A DNA stretch of 29,982 bases from a virus: positions 1-29,982 of IMG/VR virus record IMGVR_UViG_3300030012_002033; one strand, given 5' to 3'. Shown in pieces: positions 20,520 through 29,982 of this stretch. Every line of letters starts with the position of its first letter. Position 1 is the first letter of the stretch. The position numbers and the translations under genes were made by a program. The notes beneath the pieces are model-generated. The model was not told where the DNA came from. It made no database searches and saw only the letters and a program-made list of their open reading frames with translations.

Positions 20520-23500
20520 ATGCCAGAGATTAAAAATGTTTTTCGTCAAGGTGTAATGAACAAGGACCTTGATGAAAGATTAGTACCTAACGGACAGTAT
20601 AGAGACGCTATGAACGTAGAAATTTCTACTTCTGAAAACTCAGATGTTGGAACTGTACAAAATATTTTAGGTAACGAAGTAGTTGGTATAAATAAATTTG
20701 ATACGTTTTACGACGATGATTTAGTGTGTGTTGGCGCTATAGCTGATGAAAAAAACGATGTTTTTTATTATTTTTTGACAGGCGTTAATAACAATTTTAT
20801 AATCGAACTAGATCATTTTGGAAATGAAACTTTAGTTTTTGTTGATACAAAAAGAATTTTAGGTTTTAACCCAAATAAAATAATTACGGGCATAAATATA
20901 ATAGACGATTTATTGTTTTATACTACAAACGAAAACGAGCCTAAAAAAATAAATATAAAATCTTGTAAACAAGGAACTACATCTGTGACAACTCATACTC
21001 AACTTGTAGTTAATGGTGTAAACCAAGGTGATATTCAGTTAGAAAATATAACTGTAATTAAAAAAAGACCAACTAAATCACCTGATGTTATATTTAAAGA
21101 ATCAGCTATACAAAACTTAGTTGTTTTGCCTGCTGTTAACTTTTTTGGACAAAATATTGGTGATACTATTTCCGGTGTATTAATTGGAGATATTAATAAT
21201 CCGATATGGCCTTCGCCTTTTCAATTAGACGATATTATTCTAGCAAGCTCAGATACTACTTCTTTAACAGCTGGTGTTTTTGACGTTTCTCTTAGAGTAG
21301 TATCTATTATTCCTCAACCGCCAGCTTCAATTGGAACTCCACCTGTTTTAACTTCTTTTGGTGTTGAAATAGATTTTGAAATAGTAGCTATAAATAGCGG
21401 TACTTTTCAAACAGATGTTGCTCAAAGTTTTAATGCTATAAAGAAGGTAGATATAGAACCTATATTTGAAAGAGAGTTTATAAGATTTGCAACAAGATAT
21501 AAATATGTAGACGGTGAATATTCTGCTTTTTCACCTTTTACACAACCCGTTTTTTTAGCAGGTAGATTTGGTTTCCATCCAACAAAAGATCCTTATAATC
21601 TTGGTATGGAAAATAATTCTATAAATATATTGCTTAATAACTTAGTAGAAGCAAACGTTCCTAAAGACGTTGTTCAATTAGATATACTGTTTAAAAAAGA
21701 AAGATCTACTACAATATATACAGTAGACAGTATAAAGCCAGATGACCCTGGAACGCCTAACAAATGGAACACAAACGACTTTCCTAATAACGCTATACTT
21801 AGTTGGAGTGGTAGCACTTTACAAAGTAGTATTATAGAAGGTAATAGTCCTACTGGACAATACGAGATAACAGTAGAAAATATATACGCAGCATTACCTG
21901 AAAATCAATTATTAAGACCTTATGATAATGTTCCTAAAAAAGCTTTAGCACAAGAAATAACTGGTAACAGATTAGTTTTTGCTAACTATGTACAGAACTA
22001 TAACATGATAGACTCGCAAGGTAGTTATGTTAAACAAGATATACAAGTAGCAAAAGAACAAAGAGGTTTTTATTTTAACGAGAATATTAACTTTCCAGAA
22101 AACAAAGGTAAAAAATCTATAAAATCATTAAGAACTTATTATCTTGGCGTTGTGTATGGTGATGAATTTGGAAGAGAAACACCTGTTTTTACAAGTAAAA
22201 ATGCTTCAATAAACATACCTTATGATGATGATGAGTCTTCGACTTATGATTTATTTAATCCAGATAAATCTTTAAGATTAAAAGCTAAATTAAACGGGCC
22301 GCCACCTGATTGGGCTTATTATTTTAAATATTATATAAAGCAAACTACTGGAGAGTACTACAACCTAACGATGGATAGGGTTTACAAAACATCTGGTGAT
22401 GAAAATTTATGGATATCTTTTCCGTCATCTGATAGAAACAAAATACAAGAAGGGGATTATTTTAGTATTAAAAAACAGGTTGATATAGAACAAATAGTTC
22501 CTGTTGAAAACAAAATAAAAATAATAGATATAAAAAATGAATCTCCAGAGTCTATTAAATATAACTATCAAAACTTAGGTACAGCTTCTGGAAGCTTAAC
22601 CGTTTTAGAAGATTTATTTCCTAATATTAATAAAAGACCAGGCGAAGGTGTCGCTAGTATTGAAGTTGACGCCGATGAATTTGTGAATACTCACGGTGGT
22701 ATAGATATTGAAAAAGCATTAACCCCTAGCGATAGAATAGCACTTCAATTTTCTATAAACGCTCCTAATGGAAACGGTGTTATAAAATCTAAAGTTTATT
22801 TAGTAACTGCTTTTGCTGTAGAAAATACAACTGTTGGTTCTTCTGCTACTGGCCAATACAACATAGCTTTAAAAGATAAAATAGCAGAATCAGACTCATG
22901 GGTAAGAGACGGTAACGGTAATTTAAATGCTACAGATGGTTTAACGTTTAGCATACTTAAAACAGTAGAGAAAGACGCTACAGAGTTTGAAGGTAGATTT
23001 TTTGTTAAAATAATTTCTAGCCCTATAACGCAGCAGTTTTTAATACCGTCTACAACTGATACTACTAATTTTTCTAATATTGGTGTAGTGCAATATTTTA
23101 ATTTGTCAAACACAATACAAGATCCTGGTAACGGTAATACGCTACTTGGTATAAATCCATTTACGTGTGTTAATAGTGTTTTAACAACTACTATACCAAA
23201 CTTGTCAGTTCAACCAAGTGATTTTGCTAGCGCTTCTACGTTTGATAGTGGTGCCAATAATGACACTGGTTGGTTTGTTGATGCTTTAGGTTTTGTGGCT
23301 GCTCAAGAAGATTCATCACCTTTAGACGCTGACAAAAGCGGTAGAATGACAAAAGGAGATCCTTCGGTAAGTAAAAATCAATGGGTAAATGGTTTAGAAG
23401 GTGTTATTTCTTTTCCTAATGGTACGGCAGGAACGCCATATAGCTTGACAAGCGCTAGACAATGGAGCAATAAAGCTTATAGACTTGCGAACGATAGAAA

Positions 23501-26500
23501 AATATATCAAACTATACAAGACTTTGGATACGTAGGTAATACTGGCGGTGGTTTTACAAATACATACAATTCTGCTAATAGTTCTACGCCTTCTTATTTA
23601 CACCTTTCTTTTATGTCGCCTGGCGTAGATTTACATGACGGTAACTTTAATGCTGTCAAATCCAAATTCCAAAATAATTTTCCTGCTCTAGGTCTTGAGT
23701 GGTCTGAACTGTATAACATTTTGTTTTCTAAAGAATTTTTACAAAAAATACATGCTGAAAGTATATACCAGCCTAAATTAAAGCTAGGACCAGGTGGACA
23801 AGAAGAAAGATTTAAAGCTACAACCAATGCGATTGGACTAAATTTTGGTGGCGCTCGTTTTCAAGACGAGTGGGGTAATATTGGTACTAGCAATTATCTT
23901 ACAAATGGATCTAGTTCTTGGAATCCAAACCCTACTAGTGAGGGTCTAACCAACACAGATCCAAACGACCCTGATTGGGCACGATGTTTCGATCCTACTT
24001 ATGTTCAACCTTCTAACCAAGGTATAATAGATAATTTAGTACAAGGCCGTAGATTTACAATAGAAGGAGATGATAATACTGTTTATACAATACTAAAAGT
24101 AACAAAACACTTTTTATACAACCACACTAGTTGGAATCCTCATTTTAGATGGAAGAGTGGTCCAGCTGGAGGTTATTCTAAATACCCTTTTATTACCCCA
24201 GTCACAATAAACGGAGTTAACGCGGTTTATACTCATGACGGTCCAATTAATTACGGATCTTCTTCGTCAACTCCACCAATTTTTGCTCATTTTTCTGTAG
24301 CTCAAGCTATGTGGGAGTTTGCATCTCTATTTAATTATACCGGTTCTGGTGGTCCTGGAAATGGTGTAGGTGCGCCGCAATGGGACGATCTTGAGAAAAC
24401 TATAGTTAATTTTGGTAAAGCTAACAATAGAAGAGTTACTTATATTCTAGAGTTAGATAAAGATCCAAGAACAGCAAGTCCTAGCACTAGTATTTATACT
24501 TCTGATAACGGCGCTGGTACCGTTAGTGATACAATTCCTTCATTAATAAATTTTATAGACAATTATTTAGAAACAGGTTCTAACACACTTCCTACATCTC
24601 CAGCAATATTTGAAACAGAAGCAAAGGAAGACGTTGATTTAAATATTTATTTTGAAGCTAGTGATAATATACCTATTGGTGTAGTTGAAGACTCTGAAGA
24701 AGTTAGAGGTAATATACTTGCGCCTCCGGGTACAAAAGTTGTTTCAGAGCTTGATGGTGCAGATCCTACTGACTGGGAGGTTGTAAATGACAACGCTGGA
24801 ACAGAAAATTTATTTTTAAAAGTTAGAAACTGGGAAAATGGTAACACACTGCGTTTAACGCCACCTGGACTTGTTCACGGAACGACAGGCTTACAGACTG
24901 CAGATTACATAGGAAGTAAACTTAGATTTATTAGAGAAGATGGTAGCTATATAGAGGCTACAATAATAGATATAGAAGTAGTTAACAATAAAATATTTAC
25001 TTTAAAGATAAATCCTGATGTATTTAATGAGTACTATGGACTTCCATATTACAACTGTTTTAGTTTTGGCAATGGTGTTGAATCTAATAGAATTAGAGAT
25101 GATTTTAACGAAAGCTTTATACTAAACGGCGTGAAAGCTTCAACTGTTTTAGAAGAGCCATACGCTGAAGAGCATAGAAAGTATGGCTTAATATTCTCTG
25201 GTCTATATAACTCTACTAGTGGTGTAAATAACTTAAATCAATTTATACAAGCTGAAAAAATAACTAAAGACGTTAACCCTACGTTTGGTAGCATACAAAA
25301 ACTTTACTCAAGAACAAAAGATTTAGTTACATTTTGTGAAGATAAAGTACTGCAGATATTTGTTGATAGAGACTTGTTGTTTAACGCAGAAGGACAAACG
25401 CAGCTTTTAACAAGTAATAGATTTTTAGGTACAACACAGCCATTTGCTGGTAATTTTGGTATATCTACTAATCCAGAATCTTTTGCCGCTGAATCATTTA
25501 GAGCTTATTTTACAGACAAACAAAGAGGCGCTGTACTTAGACTATCAAGAGATGGTTTAACGCCTATATCTGACGCTGGTATGACAGATTATTTTAGAGA
25601 TAAATTACCTAATTACGATGTTTTGTATGGTAGTTATGACGCTTACAAAGGTGATTACAACTTAACTTTGAAACAAAAAAATACAAATAACAACTCTACA
25701 AGAGGCGCTCTTACTAGATCTGTAGTTTTAGAAGACACAACCGTAACGTATAATGAAACAGCAAAAGGTTGGGTAAGTTTTAAATCTTTTATTCCTGAAA
25801 TAGCCTTAAGTTCAGTTAAACAATACTACTCGTTTGATAAAGGACAGTCTTATAAGCATCACGTTAATAATATAAGAAACACTTTTTATGGTAAATTTTT
25901 AGATTCGTCTATAACGCCTATATTAAACATGCAGCCAGAGCTAGTAAAACATTTTAACACATTGAACTATGAAGGTACGCAGTCTAAAGTAGATATATTT
26001 ACAACTGATCCAATTACAGGGCTTACAGATGGGCAATATTATAATTTACAAGCGAAAAAAGGTTGGTATGTTGAAAGTGTGTTTACTAATAAGCAAGAAG
26101 GTACTGTAAATGAATTTATTGAAAAAGAAGGAAAATGGTTTAACTATATAAAAGGTACGGAGTTTCATATAGATCCTGCTGCTTTTAATTTTCAAGGAAT
26201 AGGTATTGTTGACAAAGTAAAAAACCCACCACCCCCTCCACCAGTAGACGTTTTTGGATGTACTGATTCAACAGCAATTAATTATAATCCTCTTGCTACT
26301 GTTGATGATGGTTCGTGTGTATTACCAGTTTATGGATGTACAGATATTACAGCTGCTAACTACGACCCTAACGCAAACGTTGATGACGGTAGTTGTATAC
26401 CTATTATATATGGATGTACAAATCCAAACGCTGTTAATTATAATGCAGGCGCCCAACAAGATGATGGAAGTTGCATTTTTACAGCACAAAGTTTTGAGCT

Positions 26501-26807
26501 TCAAATTAGAGAGAATAATAGTCCTACCGCGACTATCGGTGCTGCTAGAGTTGCATATAGCGGTACAAATATACCTGTAACTATTTCTGATGGCTTTACG
26601 TTCGCTTGGAGTAATGGCGGTACAGGTGAAGAAGTTACTAATTTACCAATGGGACCTATCGCTGTTACAATTACAAGTGCTAACGGAACTCCATATAATT
26701 TAAATGGTTTTTTAGCTGCAAACGTCCATTATGGGTGTACAAATCCAAATGCAAGTAATTTTGATTACACTGCTAACACAGACGATGGTAGCTGTATAAT
26801 CCCTTAA
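20520..26807 (+). CDS. Giant tail protein with Bacteroidota-type C-terminal repeats (muzzle/stabilisation-like)
   Basis: A 2095-residue protein starting MPEIKNVFRQGVMNKDLDER. The opening MNKDLDERLVPNGQYRDAMN and SENSDVGTVQNILGN match the start of the large tail stabilisation or muzzle-like proteins of crAss-like and related phages. The body is mostly beta, with few charged repeats. The C-terminus holds a poly-Pro linker (about 1903-1910), three tandem GCT...NY...DDGSC repeats (1913-1985), a SprB-like beta repeat (about 1986-2071, with FAWSNGGTGEEVTNLPMG) and a fourth GCT repeat (2072-2092). The Cys pairs suggest disulfide-closed loops. It is probably a tail-tip or tail-surface protein that contacts the host. 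The crAss link is by recall. Confidence 0.75.
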   Translation: MPEIKNVFRQGVMNKDLDERLVPNGQYRDAMNVEISTSENSDVGTVQNILGNEVVGINKFDTFYDDDLVCVGAIADEKNDVFYYFLTGVNNNFIIELDHFGNETLVFVDTKRILGFNPNKIITGINIIDDLLFYTTNENEPKKINIKSCKQGTTSVTTHTQLVVNGVNQGDIQLENITVIKKRPTKSPDVIFKESAIQNLVVLPAVNFFGQNIGDTISGVLIGDINNPIWPSPFQLDDIILASSDTTSLTAGVFDVSLRVVSIIPQPPASIGTPPVLTSFGVEIDFEIVAINSGTFQTDVAQSFNAIKKVDIEPIFEREFIRFATRYKYVDGEYSAFSPFTQPVFLAGRFGFHPTKDPYNLGMENNSINILLNNLVEANVPKDVVQLDILFKKERSTTIYTVDSIKPDDPGTPNKWNTNDFPNNAILSWSGSTLQSSIIEGNSPTGQYEITVENIYAALPENQLLRPYDNVPKKALAQEITGNRLVFANYVQNYNMIDSQGSYVKQDIQVAKEQRGFYFNENINFPENKGKKSIKSLRTYYLGVVYGDEFGRETPVFTSKNASINIPYDDDESSTYDLFNPDKSLRLKAKLNGPPPDWAYYFKYYIKQTTGEYYNLTMDRVYKTSGDENLWISFPSSDRNKIQEGDYFSIKKQVDIEQIVPVENKIKIIDIKNESPESIKYNYQNLGTASGSLTVLEDLFPNINKRPGEGVASIEVDADEFVNTHGGIDIEKALTPSDRIALQFSINAPNGNGVIKSKVYLVTAFAVENTTVGSSATGQYNIALKDKIAESDSWVRDGNGNLNATDGLTFSILKTVEKDATEFEGRFFVKIISSPITQQFLIPSTTDTTNFSNIGVVQYFNLSNTIQDPGNGNTLLGINPFTCVNSVLTTTIPNLSVQPSDFASASTFDSGANNDTGWFVDALGFVAAQEDSSPLDADKSGRMTKGDPSVSKNQWVNGLEGVISFPNGTAGTPYSLTSARQWSNKAYRLANDRKIYQTIQDFGYVGNTGGGFTNTYNSANSSTPSYLHLSFMSPGVDLHDGNFNAVKSKFQNNFPALGLEWSELYNILFSKEFLQKIHAESIYQPKLKLGPGGQEERFKATTNAIGLNFGGARFQDEWGNIGTSNYLTNGSSSWNPNPTSEGLTNTDPNDPDWARCFDPTYVQPSNQGIIDNLVQGRRFTIEGDDNTVYTILKVTKHFLYNHTSWNPHFRWKSGPAGGYSKYPFITPVTINGVNAVYTHDGPINYGSSSSTPPIFAHFSVAQAMWEFASLFNYTGSGGPGNGVGAPQWDDLEKTIVNFGKANNRRVTYILELDKDPRTASPSTSIYTSDNGAGTVSDTIPSLINFIDNYLETGSNTLPTSPAIFETEAKEDVDLNIYFEASDNIPIGVVEDSEEVRGNILAPPGTKVVSELDGADPTDWEVVNDNAGTENLFLKVRNWENGNTLRLTPPGLVHGTTGLQTADYIGSKLRFIREDGSYIEATIIDIEVVNNKIFTLKINPDVFNEYYGLPYYNCFSFGNGVESNRIRDDFNESFILNGVKASTVLEEPYAEEHRKYGLIFSGLYNSTSGVNNLNQFIQAEKITKDVNPTFGSIQKLYSRTKDLVTFCEDKVLQIFVDRDLLFNAEGQTQLLTSNRFLGTTQPFAGNFGISTNPESFAAESFRAYFTDKQRGAVLRLSRDGLTPISDAGMTDYFRDKLPNYDVLYGSYDAYKGDYNLTLKQKNTNNNSTRGALTRSVVLEDTTVTYNETAKGWVSFKSFIPEIALSSVKQYYSFDKGQSYKHHVNNIRNTFYGKFLDSSITPILNMQPELVKHFNTLNYEGTQSKVDIFTTDPITGLTDGQYYNLQAKKGWYVESVFTNKQEGTVNEFIEKEGKWFNYIKGTEFHIDPAAFNFQGIGIVDKVKNPPPPPPVDVFGCTDSTAINYNPLATVDDGSCVLPVYGCTDITAANYDPNANVDDGSCIPIIYGCTNPNAVNYNAGAQQDDGSCIFTAQSFELQIRENNSPTATIGAARVAYSGTNIPVTISDGFTFAWSNGGTGEEVTNLPMGPIAVTITSANGTPYNLNGFLAANVHYGCTNPNASNFDYTANTDDGSCIIP
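26256..26795 (+). repeat. GCT...DDGSC repeats and SprB-like repeat (C-terminal coding)
   Basis: Three tandem 21-residue units (about 78 nt period; residues 1913-1933, 1939-1959 and 1965-1985) with consensus GCT[DN]xxAxNYxxxAxxDDGSC and 5-residue spacers ending in Y. An about 86-residue SprB-like unit follows, then a fourth copy (26733-26795). Aligned copies keep both Cys and the DDGSC end. Confidence 0.85.
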
Positions 26808-26821
26808 AATCTAATATAAAT

Positions 26822-28114
26822 ATGGCATATACACCTATAAAAATTTCTGCAGCAGCACAAAAAGTTGTTTTAAAAACAGCTAGCGGCTTAGAATTAATAA
26901 ACAAAATAACAGTAGATTCAAAACCTTTAAAATCTTCAGCAGGAACTTTTCAGTTAGTAGTTGAAGGTACTAGCAATGCTTTGTTTGATTTACAAGTACA
27001 AAGATCTTCAGATTCTAGATATTATAACTTTGATACTAGAACTTTTGCTTCTACATATAGTAATTTTAGTAGATTAAAGCGTATTACACCGGGCTCTTAT
27101 GCAATACAAGTTCCATCTGCTAGTTCAGGCGATACGTATGAAGTTCAAGTTTATACTAACCCAGCTTACAACACAGAGATAGACAATGATAACAATAGAT
27201 ATTTTGCTAAAGTTACAAAAAAACAATTTAAAAGTACTACTATTACACTTATAGTGAGTGGAAGTGGAGGTGCAATACAAAACACAACTATAGGCACGCT
27301 AACTTCTTCTGTTATTGATGACACTAGTAATACTATTAAAATGGTAGACAAACAATTGTCTATGCAAGCTTCAATAGTTGATCTTGGATTTTTTATAACT
27401 GACACAGAAGAAAATTCAAACATTGGAACTTGGGGCCAAAAAGCCATGTATTGGGAAACTGGAAATTACACGGCTAGCGGTAGTGGTAGTAACTCTACTT
27501 CATTAACACTGACTAGCGTAGATGGTTTAGTTGTTGGCATGCAAGTTAGCTCTATAAACAGTGTTTACCAAAGCGAGTTAAGAGCTATAACAGCTATTAA
27601 CAGAGATACTAACACGGTTACTTTAGACGGCAACGAAACTTGGAGTGATACTCACGTTATTTTGTTTAGAGCTTATGGTCCTGAATTAATTAATGAAGCT
27701 ATAGGTATAAAATTATCAGTTGATAGTACTGTTGTTAAGTTAAGTAAAATAACAAAGACTGTTAGAACCGCTATAACAACTGACACCGCAACTATAAACC
27801 TGAACGGAACAACTGGTGTTGGCGCGGGCGCTAGAGTAAGAATTAGGGGGTTGCTACCAGCTGTTGATCCTAATTTAGTTACAATATCTGCTGTTACTCC
27901 AGTAGACTTAACTAACGGTAGTATAGTAATAACAGGAGGTGAAGTAATTGGTTCAGAAAGAACTGTTAGAGTTGGTACTAGAGTGCATATAGATGGTTGT
28001 AGTAACGAAGTGTTTTTAACTGGAAACGTAAATTTTACTAGGTTTCCTAGCGCTAATCAAAACATATATATAGATGCAAATAAAATATTAACCGCAGGAA
28101 CAGATTCTGCTTAA
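26822..28114 (+). CDS. Beta-rich virion protein, 430 aa
   Basis: A 430-residue Thr/Ser/Val-rich, low-charge protein starting MAYTPIKISAAAQKVVLKTA. The sequence is a string of beta strands; a module at about 222-284 (STSLTLTSVDGLVVGMQVSS ... RAITAINRDTNTVTLDGNETW) resembles the beta modules of the connector-like protein at 19059. A second Val/Thr-rich part (about 315-400) includes RTAITTDTATINLNGTTGVG. It ends NIYIDANKILTAGTDSA. Likely a tail or head surface protein. It lies 14 nt after the giant tail gene and 9 nt before the next. Confidence 0.7.
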   Translation: MAYTPIKISAAAQKVVLKTASGLELINKITVDSKPLKSSAGTFQLVVEGTSNALFDLQVQRSSDSRYYNFDTRTFASTYSNFSRLKRITPGSYAIQVPSASSGDTYEVQVYTNPAYNTEIDNDNNRYFAKVTKKQFKSTTITLIVSGSGGAIQNTTIGTLTSSVIDDTSNTIKMVDKQLSMQASIVDLGFFITDTEENSNIGTWGQKAMYWETGNYTASGSGSNSTSLTLTSVDGLVVGMQVSSINSVYQSELRAITAINRDTNTVTLDGNETWSDTHVILFRAYGPELINEAIGIKLSVDSTVVKLSKITKTVRTAITTDTATINLNGTTGVGAGARVRIRGLLPAVDPNLVTISAVTPVDLTNGSIVITGGEVIGSERTVRVGTRVHIDGCSNEVFLTGNVNFTRFPSANQNIYIDANKILTAGTDSA

Positions 28115-28123
28115 AAAATAAAC

Positions 28124-28480
28124 ATGCCAACATATACTATAAACTTTACATCAAACATAAATAATGATTCTCTACAATTAGGCGATTATGCTTACAGCGT
28201 AGATCCAAACTTAATTGGTGGCTTTAATCAAAGTCCGCAAACGCCAGTTTTACTAGGTGTTATTGTAGAAATAACTAACAACTCTATAGACATAGATAAT
28301 GATAACGTAGGTGTTGCAACTCAGCCTACTAACGGTGATTTTATTATGTTTGCTAAAGATAGTAGAATTAACTTGTCTGGATTAGTAGGTTATTATGCTG
28401 AAGCAAAATTTAAGAATAATAGCAAGGCGAAAGCTGAAATGTACTCTGTTGGATCTGAAATAACTATTAGTAGTAAATAA
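28124..28480 (+). CDS. Small virion-type protein, 118 aa
   Basis: A 118-residue protein starting MPTYTINFTSNINNDSLQLG. Alternating strands (YAYSVD, VLLGVIVEITNNSIDID, GDFIMFAKDSRINLSGLVGYYAEAKFKNNSKAKAEMYSVGSEITISS split across about 74-117) give a compact all-beta domain with an Ala/Lys-rich joining segment. The pattern FIMFAKD...GYYAEAKF...NNSKAKAEM...GSEITISSK resembles small marine phage virion proteins. No enzyme motif. It is followed by a weak hairpin before the next gene. Confidence 0.65.
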   Translation: MPTYTINFTSNINNDSLQLGDYAYSVDPNLIGGFNQSPQTPVLLGVIVEITNNSIDIDNDNVGVATQPTNGDFIMFAKDSRINLSGLVGYYAEAKFKNNSKAKAEMYSVGSEITISSK

Positions 28481-28494
28481 CACTAAAACAGTGT
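28480..28494 (+). other. Weak hairpin ACACT...AGTGT after the 118-aa gene
   Basis: ACACT (28480-28484) and AGTGT (28490-28494) surround AAAAC. Only five pairs and no T-run, so an intergenic hairpin of doubtful function. Confidence 0.2.
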
Positions 28495-28519
28495 AATTAT
28501 ACATTAAATAAATATAATT

Positions 28520-29197
28520 ATGAAAAGAAATAAAAAATCACCAAATAAATTTGTAAACGCTTTGTTCGGTAGAGCACAGTTAAGAAGAGAACAAGAAGTT
28601 GCTAATCAAGATTTTGAACAGCAATATGAAGATTATTTTGGTGGAAAAATAGAGAACCCTTATGCTGGCGTAAAAAATCCATACGAAAACTTACAAAATG
28701 TTTATGAAGACGCTACTGTAAATCTTACGCAAGCTAAGTTCGCAAAAGAACAGTCACAACAAGCAATGGCTAATATAATGTCTAGTATGCAAGGTGCTGC
28801 TGGAGGTAGTGGTGTTGCTGGTTTAGCACAGGTTCTAGCTAACCAAGGTGTTAAACAGGCGCAAGAAGCTTCTATTAGTATTGGTGCTCAAGAACAAGCT
28901 AACCAACAAAAAGCTATAGCTGAGTCAGGTAGATTAGCACAGCAAAAAGCAGAAGGCGAGCAACAAAGAGATTTATTAGAAAGAAAAGGTAGACAATTAG
29001 TAGAACAAGACGCGTTAACAAGACAGCAAGCTGAAATGGATTTTGCTTTACAAAGAAAAGAAGCTGCTGATGCAAGATTAGATGATGCAAACGCTCAGTT
29101 TGATAAATTTATATCAGGAGCTGTAACAACTGGTCTAAACATGGCTTTGCCTGGTGCTGGTAGTATGATGGGCGCTGTTACAGGTGGTGGACAATAA
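28520..29197 (+). CDS. Helical Ala/Gln-rich internal or ejection-type protein
   Basis: A 225-residue protein starting MKRNKKSPNKFVNALFGRAQ. It has an N-terminal basic segment, an acidic part with YEDYFGGKIENPYAGVKNPYENL (about 35-58), a hydrophobic Gly/Ala stretch (MANIMSSMQGAAGGSGVAGLAQVLANQG, split about 86-112), a long Gln/Glu/Arg coiled coil (about 115-195), and a Gly/Ala C-terminus (GAVTTGLNMALPGAGSMMGAV). This order (helical rod with short membrane-active ends) is typical of internal virion proteins ejected with DNA, for example T7 gp14-like in type, not in proven homology. It lies 11 nt before the last gene. Confidence 0.65.
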   Translation: MKRNKKSPNKFVNALFGRAQLRREQEVANQDFEQQYEDYFGGKIENPYAGVKNPYENLQNVYEDATVNLTQAKFAKEQSQQAMANIMSSMQGAAGGSGVAGLAQVLANQGVKQAQEASISIGAQEQANQQKAIAESGRLAQQKAEGEQQRDLLERKGRQLVEQDALTRQQAEMDFALQRKEAADARLDDANAQFDKFISGAVTTGLNMALPGAGSMMGAVTGGGQ

Positions 29198-29208
29198 AAT
29201 AAAAAAAC

Positions 29209-29982
29209 ATGGCTGAAGATATATACGTAAAAAAATATTTTGAAAATTTACCATACGGAAACGATGCAAAGTCTTCTGAGGTTCATGGTAAAAGAAACCA
29301 ATTGGTAATAAACGAGTTTGTGGCTAACTTAACAAAGCAGTATGACGCTTTAATGGCTAGTAACCAGTCTGCAAAAGCACAGCACATGGCTGGTGCTATT
29401 AGAAATATAGCTAGACAACTTGATAGTTTGAAAAATTTAAAAGCAGACTTTGCTACTTACTACGGCGGTGGAGTTGGAGGTAAAAAATTATTTTCTAACT
29501 ATACCGATTTAACATGGGACAGAATATTTTGGACAGAAGGTGGTTTTATAGAGTTTGGCCCTGGTTTTGAAATTTTATTAAGTTGTATTGTACCACCAAA
29601 CAACCAAGTGGTTACTAAAAGAATTATGGATGTAACTGAAAACTGGGTAATAAAAGGTGACGAAGAAATGAGGTACATGCAACTACATCAACAATTAGTA
29701 AAAGAAGGTCAAACCGCAGCTAAACATCCTAGCTTTAATATAGACTTTACTGTTGATAACATGCTTATAAATAATGATGCTTGGAAAATATTTGTTTCTG
29801 ATAAAATAGGTGGTATATACTTTTTGCACGAATACTTACAAGATGTGTCAGAAGATTTAGCTGCTGGTAATATATCAGATGAAATATTACATCCTAACTC
29901 TTTTCATCCTGAAAAAGATACTAGATTACACCAATTTTATGCTGACAGACTTAGGTCTGCATTTGACCCTAATTATGTGGCT
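29209..29982 (+). CDS. Large virion-type protein, partial at right edge
   Basis: ATG at 29209 opens a frame that stays open for all 258 codons to the window edge. The protein starts MAEDIYVKKYFENLPYG. Residues about 25-85 are helical with Gln/Ala/Asn (QLVINEFVANLTKQYDALMA), then YGGGVGG, and a Trp/Phe-rich part (WDRIFWTEGGFIEFGPGFEILL). No domain was named; another structural or internal protein is likely from the operon. The gene has a short A-rich leader. The rest lies outside the window. Confidence 0.75.
   Translation, partial: MAEDIYVKKYFENLPYGNDAKSSEVHGKRNQLVINEFVANLTKQYDALMASNQSAKAQHMAGAIRNIARQLDSLKNLKADFATYYGGGVGGKKLFSNYTDLTWDRIFWTEGGFIEFGPGFEILLSCIVPPNNQVVTKRIMDVTENWVIKGDEEMRYMQLHQQLVKEGQTAAKHPSFNIDFTVDNMLINNDAWKIFVSDKIGGIYFLHEYLQDVSEDLAAGNISDEILHPNSFHPEKDTRLHQFYADRLRSAFDPNYVA

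Noticed and set aside
26254-26580. A 108-residue frame on the + strand in another phase over the GCT repeats
   Set aside because: Repetitive Leu/Ile/Met/Gln-rich translation of the repeat DNA; the in-phase frame gives the recognisable Cys repeats.

Overview
The window looks like the structural half of a tailed-phage genome (Caudoviricetes, short-tailed podovirus type) infecting a marine Bacteroidota host, probably a flavobacterium. Three observations point to that host. The DNA is AT-rich. Most genes have A/T-rich leaders (TTAAAT or TATTATATT tracts) with no Shine-Dalgarno sequence. The giant tail protein carries modules typical of Bacteroidota surface proteins: GCT...NY...DDGSC repeats and a SprB-like adhesin repeat. 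Gene order (TerL, portal, acidic scaffold-like protein, major capsid protein, connector/ring-like proteins, giant tail protein, further virion proteins) resembles crAss-like and related environmental podoviruses. All family calls come from reading the translations; no database search was run.

Layout. Positions 1-156 hold the start of a leftward gene cut by the window edge. Positions 157-514 are a non-coding divergent region. Its 210-430 part is G-rich and full of TAG triplets, with two predicted G-quadruplex motifs. From 515 to the right edge every gene is on the + strand, tightly packed, often overlapping by 1-56 nt.

515-7300 is an accessory/cargo block. It has five small proteins opening with MAFKMK, MAYKMK or MAFKL (one a Met/Lys-repeat polycation, one a small HExxH zinc-peptidase-like protein), a GroEL/GroES pair, a winged-helix-like protein and a holin-like membrane protein. 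7302-9239 holds small virion-type proteins, a LamG-like lectin domain protein and a 23-residue Cys-rich membrane microprotein. 9236-20516 is the morphogenesis core: a protein that reads as two fused GroES-like domains, a possible small terminase, TerL, portal, scaffold, major capsid protein with a strong UUCG terminator behind it, a conserved hypothetical, and two connector-like proteins. 20520-29982 encodes the 2095-residue tail protein, further beta-rich virion proteins, a helical Ala/Gln-rich internal-type protein and a truncated gene at the right edge.

How it fits together (inference). TerL and the portal package DNA into a shell built by the capsid and scaffold proteins, possibly folded with help from the phage's own chaperonins. 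The MAFK-tagged proteins are candidates for a cargo set directed into the capsid by a common N-terminal signal. The tail, LamG and SprB-like modules would contact the host surface.
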